Assembly: GCA_001600095.1 (NCBI GenBank)
Contig: BCIX01000001.1
Location: forward strand, 496,001-560,000
Length of the DNA: 64,000 nucleotides
Direction: 5' to 3'
From: Bullera alba
Lineage: Eukaryota > Basidiomycota > Tremellomycetes > Tremellales > Bulleraceae
In this document: in pieces, positions 58,842 to 64,000 of the stretch
Numbering within the stretch: position 1 is the first letter of the stretch
How the letters are laid out: the number at the start of each line of letters is the position of its first letter
Translations under genes and position numbers: made by a program
The notes under the pieces: model-generated
The model's database searches: none
Told to the model about the DNA's origin: nothing
What the model saw: the letters and a program-made list of their open reading frames with translations, nothing else

Positions 58842-59912
58842 TCAAGTCAAGGCCATGCGGAATGGGACTTTACGTCTGTATTCATCTTCTTCGTCATCAC
58901 CGACGTCCCTAGAGTAAAGTCAGAACTAGTGGCGCAGTGGAAACTCGGCATCGTGAACACTTACATGTCGCTGGCAAAACTGCGTTTGTCTCTTGACATA
59001 TTGCTGCTGCCTTGGTGCTCCAGCATCTTCTGGGCGAGGTATATAGGTTCGTATTCTTTGAGCTGTATTTGGAACTAATAATTCTGTCAGTTTGCCTTCA
59101 AGGTCTGTCTCGAACGAAATCGATGGTACTCACGCTCATGGGGCTGACACAGTACCGCTTGCTCTGCACATATCCCAACGCATCGTCAAAGTTCCAGCTG
59201 AATCTCCACATGAGGTATCCGATGACGATGGCGGGTGAAAGGGCTATACCCCCTGTTCAAGTTTCGTCAGCTGGAAGTTCCCGCGCTGTATCTGGAGGAA
59301 GCTGACATACCGTTGCAATGCGCGAGGACTACACCGCCAGAGTTGAGAGCTTCCTGAATGAAATCTCTACATTGCGGGAAGATTGATATGATGTTCTGAT
59401 CCTACTCGAAGAACCGGTCAGCCTATCCTGTGGGACTCGAATCCTCCAATACAGTCCGCCACCCACCATCGTGTCGCTTATATCTAGAGTCATGTATCTG
59501 AACTCGGTTGGGAATCGCGGGAAGATCATGCTAGCCTCCTTCTTATCCCTGATGCACAATACGTGTGTTATGCCCAAATCGTTCATTCGACCTAGGTTGA
59601 GAGAGGACTGCAGTGGACCGAGGTAAAGACCAGGTATGATTTCTTGTGCTTCTCGTCGCATTTCATATCTAGACCCACCGACGTCAGCGATGCCCAGCTT
59701 CCGGTGCTAGCAGCTCTTGACGGCGAAATGTTCGACGTTCTCCGAGTCCAGCGGCTGACACCAAGCTGCCAAGACACCCAGCGCGACCATGATACACCGT
59801 CCACTCACCTCCATTCCTGAGAAGTGAATTGGGCAGGAGGTTCTGGTGATGATTCCATCCTCCCCACTCGAGGCCTCGTCATATGTCCGGGATTGAGTCT
59901 GTCGATATCCAT
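58842..59912 (-). CDS. STYX-like pseudophosphatase of the dual-specificity family
   Basis: Dual-specificity phosphatase fold related to STYX. The ATG at 59912 gives MDIDRLNPGHMTRPRVGRM. The core reads EIIPGLYLGPLQSSLNLGRM, ITHVLCIRD and RYMTLDISDT. After an intron come IFPQCRDFIQEALNSGGVVL and then the P-loop AHCNGGIALSPAIVIG, followed by WNFDDALGYVQSKRYCVSP and a C-terminal LKEYEPIYLAQ. The catalytic Cys is kept but the essential Arg of CX5R is Leu, so the protein should bind but not hydrolyse phosphate. An acidic, Arg-rich tail ends at 58842. About six exons. Confidence 0.85.
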
Positions 59913-60391
59913 GTTCGCTGATTGCTTGACGTGTTGATCCTCCCAGGTAGAGTCGCAAAGCAAGTTGTTTTGTTATCGATGATCTATCGCGGACATGGGC
60001 GACCAGCTGAGAGATGAGTGACTAGTGAAGGCCGATGTGGTCGCTATCGCCGGTATGAGAGATCTTTGGGTCAGCGGAATACGATGATGTCTCGGAGAAG
60101 GCCTGGGCCACGACGTCCAAAGTGAGTCACGAGCCGGGGTCATTTTAGATCCCGCCGGCAGTGTACGACGCCGCCGCTGGCCTCAGGGCCGCAAGGCTGG
60201 CCCTCATTAGATCACGGCCTGCCATCACGCACTCAACCTACACAACCATCGCGATCCATTGACGACTGGGACGCTGATCCACGTCTGCAGAAGGTACTAT
60301 TGACTCTGCTCGTCAATAACTCGTCTTGCAAATCGAATACTGGCTACATATGAGACCCGACCTTTCGCTCTCTTGGCCTTTTCAGTGTATG
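59913..60391. other. intergenic, STYX-like promoter and RAD5 3' end
   Basis: About 480 bp, GC-rich near 60150-60200. No gene-like frame or RNA gene was found. Confidence 0.4.
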
Positions 60392-63300
60392 CTAATAGAT
60401 TTCATCCTCACTATCATCCTCGTCCAACCCAAACACCTTCTTCAGGTCGGCCAGGTTGGTCTGCTTGTCCTTTTGCGGTCCACCTGCCAGTGAGGCATTC
60501 ACTAGCGCAGTCTTCGATCGTTCTGTGAGAGCACCGTCAGCTTATCATACCCAACGAAACGAGCAAGCATTTAGCTTACGGATTTTCATGATTCGTTTCT
60601 CTGCGACCTTGGATTAGCTGAGTACACCAAATCAGTTCTCTGACACTTACCGACTGTGCCTTTGATGATGTATCGTGTAACAAAGACCGGCTTGTTCTGA
60701 CCCAATCTGTGGACTCGGTCTATCGCCTGCTGCTCAATAGCCTCGTTCCACCAGGTATCCATCATGAAGACATCTGCGATGTCGATTAGCCCTTACCACC
60801 TCAATTTGTTTCAGATCAGCACATACGATTGGCCATCGTCCTGAGACTTGCATCAGCGACCGCTTGAACTGTCAGAAAAGATCGACTTACAGGTTCAACC
60901 CCACTCCTCCGGCTTTCAGAGATATGAGCAGGATGACCGGTTCTTTCCTCTTCTTGCCAAACTCTTCTATCGTGGCAGCTCGCTGGGCTTGGCTCATCGA
61001 TCCGTCGAATCGACTATGCGAAAGTCAAAACAGGCCCGGACCACACGCTCGTCCAACTACTCACAGCCACTTGACTCCCTCTTTGGTGAGCGTGTCCTCG
61101 ATGAGATCTACAGCGTCATCAGCATAGCCAAGAATGGGACTGTGTGCGGTACCACATACCCAAGAATGATGTAAATTGCGAGAACACCAATGCCTTCATT
61201 TCCGGTTCTTCCACTCGCAAAAGCTCAAGACGCCTTGCAAGCGCTCTCAACTTGGTACTGGATACCAAATCTACTTTACCGATCTGCAGATCGTCGCCCT
61301 CCTGCGAAGACGACAGCCCTTTTTGATCGACGAACGACCCGGTGATCGGGTTGAACCTCTTCCTTCGACGTTGGATCGATCGTAGGTCTGACATCGTGTA
61401 CGGTCCTTGCGAGCAAACGGGGCAATGCGCGGGCTTGTTCTGGTCCTCACAGGTACCGATGTAATTGACGATGCAGTCTTGGCATCTATCGAACAAGATC
61501 AGCTCGTCTTGGATATCACAATCATCCGTCAAGCTGACTCACCCCGTATGGTAGCAAGGTAGCAAGACTTCGTCGAAGATCTCCCCCGTGCAGATGAAGC
61601 ATTCTGTCTCCCTCTCCTTCTCAGCAAGCCCTTTGAGCACATTGGCCTTGTATGCACTGTCCTCGGCGCCATCTTGCTCAGATCCCCCATCCTTGTCCTC
61701 CTTAGCACCAGCATATTCCGCAATCATCTGCTTGACCGTGCCAGCCTGATCGCCAGTCTCAGCATCCAAAAGCAGATCAGTCTCAGATTCTTCGTTCGAT
61801 CCCTTGCCAAGTACAAGGAGAGGATGGTCCACGCATTGTCGTAATCTATCGGAGACGTCAGCTCCCGCAGATTACGCCTGCGGGCCAACTGCTCACTTCA
61901 TCAACATGGCCAAGATCGAGGTGTAGTTGGTCATAGCTTTGCCTTCAGCATCAAGCTGGATGAAACGACGCTTGGCGGTGTCCTCCAAGTGCTTGTAAAT
62001 CCTCCTCTCCGGTCGCGAAAACTCGAGAACCTGAATGTCGACCTACGACTCTGGTCAGTCCCATCATGGGCGGGTGGGAGGACTCGCTTACAGTCTTGGG
62101 TGGCAGGTCGACGATGAGTTTGCCGTCTCTGTCCCGCATTGTCTTCTCCCGCCGCAACAGGCAGGATTCGAGGATATATTGAACCACGTTGAGGGCTTTC
62201 GGATCTTGGTTGAGAAAGGGCACCGTGACGAAGCTGTCGGGGTCAGAAGTATCCTTCCTGAAAAACCTATCCCGACTGTAACATACCTTCGGAAGAATCT
62301 GTAGAGGTTGATGTCAGCGCCGTTCCGTGACCAAAACATGTCTGTCATGTGAACTTACGAATAATGTCCCCACGGCTCCAAGCGGAGGAAGTGCCTGTAT
62401 GTGTCGTCTTAGCGCACTGCCTGGGAATCCAGCCGAGAATCACTTACAGTAACGAGTACAGGTCATCCAATCTGTTCACAATTGGCGTACCACTGAGTGC
62501 CCATCGACGTTGACCTTTGAGCTCGTAACAGGCTTTCGACACCAGCGCAGTCCTGTTCTTGATGTTGTGCGCTTCGTCTAGTACGATACGAAGAAACTCG
62601 TCTGAACCACGATCTGGATCAGCCCTGCCGATGTTGCCCTCGCTCAGCGAGCAACTCACGATCATAGATACTGCCACCTTCGTAGTTCGGCTGATCCTTG
62701 TTCTTCTTCCATTTTGCAAACTCGCTTGCCAGGGTGCCATAACTCGTGATCAAAACGTCGACCTTTTTGCGTCCTTCCAACGACATCAGGCGATCGATAT
62801 CGGTTCTGTCGTTGCCATACCACATAAAGCTGTTCAATGATCCCTTTTCTGACATCTTTCCGAGCTCCTCTCCCCATTGCGATGCTAGGGATACAGGACA
62901 AACGACAAGCGTCGCCCTGGGAGGTGCAGCAGCCGACTTGGGCACGGTAGGGACCGCTCTCCACTGGTTGGACAACGTGACTTGCTTGAACTTGCGCCGT
63001 TTCGCGGCTTGTTCGTCTTCCGCAGGTGGTGTCGTTTGCGTCGGGTCGTCAGGAGCGTCGCCTTCACGATTCAAGTGGATGAGTGAGGCCATCATACAGG
63101 TCTTGCCCATGCCTGAATCTCGGTCAGCTGGCAGGTTTGCAGTACTTCCAGCAGCTATACTCACCCATGGCGTCCGCTAAGATACCACCTTTCGACTGAG
63201 TATTCGATGTGGGAAATGTCAAGCTCATCTCTCCGCTGTATGGGTTCCAATAAAATTTGCGGCTCGGGTCGATGTAATCGTCCTCATCCTCGATCTCGAT

Positions 63301-64000
63301 CGGCTCTCCAGGCGCTTGCTCTTTCTTGAATGCGTATCTGAGAAATCAGTGTAAGTAAAGTTTGCGTCGTGATAAGCTGGACTTACTCTTCCCATAGCGG
63401 ATGCAAGCTCTGTTCTCGGATACTCGAGTTTCCAGTCTCACGAGCATTCAGCCAGGTCAGAGCTTGTTTCTGATACGGCCGTAGGGTATACAGAAAGGTG
63501 TCTGGTGGTTCGCTCTCCTCCAGCTTGTTATCGCCCATTTGCGCTCTATCCGGGTCAGCTTCAGACGATCTACCAAGCGATATAAATTTCACTCACTTTC
63601 GGTATATCGAGTCAATCTCATTCAATTGCTTGTCATCCAGCTTTTCCGCTTCGTCTCCACTATCCTCCGCGTCTTCCTCATTATCGCTATTCTTGGCCGA
63701 TACTTTGCCTTTGCCCTTGCCACTTGACGATACGCTGCCCTTTGACGGACTCTGACTGCTACGCTTTCGACCGGAAGCGAGGGGTTGAGCGGATGAAGGG
63801 AAGTGTTTCAACGAAGCCTCGTTGATCTGCGCACTGCCGTTTTTCTTCTGTGCAAGCAAGAGGGCGTTGCTCCGTATAGGCTTGACCCCAATTCGGCCTG
63901 GGTGATGATCAGTATCTGAGGAATCAAGAGAGACTCACTGAACAAAGCTCCGAGCGCATCTTTCCTCTTCCTCATCGCCTCCTCCTCTATCGTCTCCTTT
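60392..64000 (-). CDS. RAD5: RAD5/HLTF SNF2 helicase and RING ubiquitin ligase, 5' end outside the window
   Basis: DNA damage-tolerance enzyme that remodels stalled forks and makes K63-linked ubiquitin chains on PCNA. Blocks in order: acidic, Ser-rich N-terminal part ([20 protein letters not shown]); [18 protein letters not shown]; Walker [38 protein letters not shown]; Walker B with DEAH in [33 protein letters not shown]. The C3HC4 RING is embedded in the helicase ([20 protein letters not shown], then CQDCI and CPVC). The second RecA lobe has [38 protein letters not shown] and [15 protein letters not shown]. The end is [18 protein letters not shown] at 60392. At least a dozen short introns. 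The HIRAN region and start lie beyond 64000. Confidence 0.95.

Overview
The window looks like a piece of a nuclear chromosome from a basidiomycete yeast of the Tremellales (Cryptococcus/Kwoniella type). Genes lie on both strands and are cut by many GT-AG introns of about 45-90 nt, some around exons as short as 16 nt. The proteins read as Tremellales-like: an AreA/GAT1 GATA factor, an SPF45-type splicing factor, an acetolactate synthase and a Ubp2-type deubiquitinase. No tRNA, rRNA, CRISPR array or intact transposon was seen. The organism assignment is inference from gene structure and remembered family resemblance, not from a search.

Layout. 1-3656 (+): 3' part of a Ubp2-like ubiquitin protease. 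4007-5115 (+): cystinosin-like lysosomal/vacuolar transporter. 5776-8273 (+): secreted family-8 polysaccharide lyase. 8274-11318: a 3-kb gene-free stretch full of 10-nt tandem duplications. 11319-15150 (+): Zn2Cys6 transcription factor with an expanded zinc-cluster loop. 15730-20002 (-): AreA/GAT1 nitrogen regulator with a very long, ATG-free leader. 22185-23966 (-): EI24 membrane protein. 24443-26341 (-): DUF1776 protein. 26743-28224 (-): HIT-domain protein. 28864-30074 (-): lipid-droplet hydrolase (LDAH). 30389-31904 (+): NDUFA9/Coq11-like Rossmann protein. 32014-33626 (-): unrecognised single-pass membrane, coiled-coil protein. 33790-34417 (-): Asterix (PAT complex). 34732-37075 (-): SPF45/RBM17. 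About 37371-39032 (+): SWT1 endoribonuclease. 39323-41796 (-): ILV2. 42382-44041 (+): xylitol/sorbitol dehydrogenase. 44245-50163 (-): kinesin-4. 51653-55231 (-): gamma-tubulin complex GCP2/Spc97. 55311-55649 (-): possible 98-residue protein. 55670-56759 (+): unrecognised protein. 56885-58339 (-): secreted S1/P1 nuclease. 58842-59912 (-): STYX-like pseudophosphatase. 60392 to beyond 64000 (-): RAD5/HLTF.

There is no biosynthetic cluster. Most genes are conserved housekeeping genes (splicing, mRNP quality control, microtubules, DNA damage tolerance, branched-chain amino acids, ER membrane). Two transcription factors are arranged tail to tail and share the 15.2-15.7 kb interval. Both have unusually long upstream regions.

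The most unusual signals are non-coding. First, intergenic DNA at about 5.3-5.7, 8.5-10.5 and 21.2-21.7 kb carries dozens of adjacent direct duplications whose period is almost always exactly 10 nt. Second, the 1.2 kb immediately upstream of GAT1 contains no ATG at all on the sense strand, although the opposite strand has about 25.
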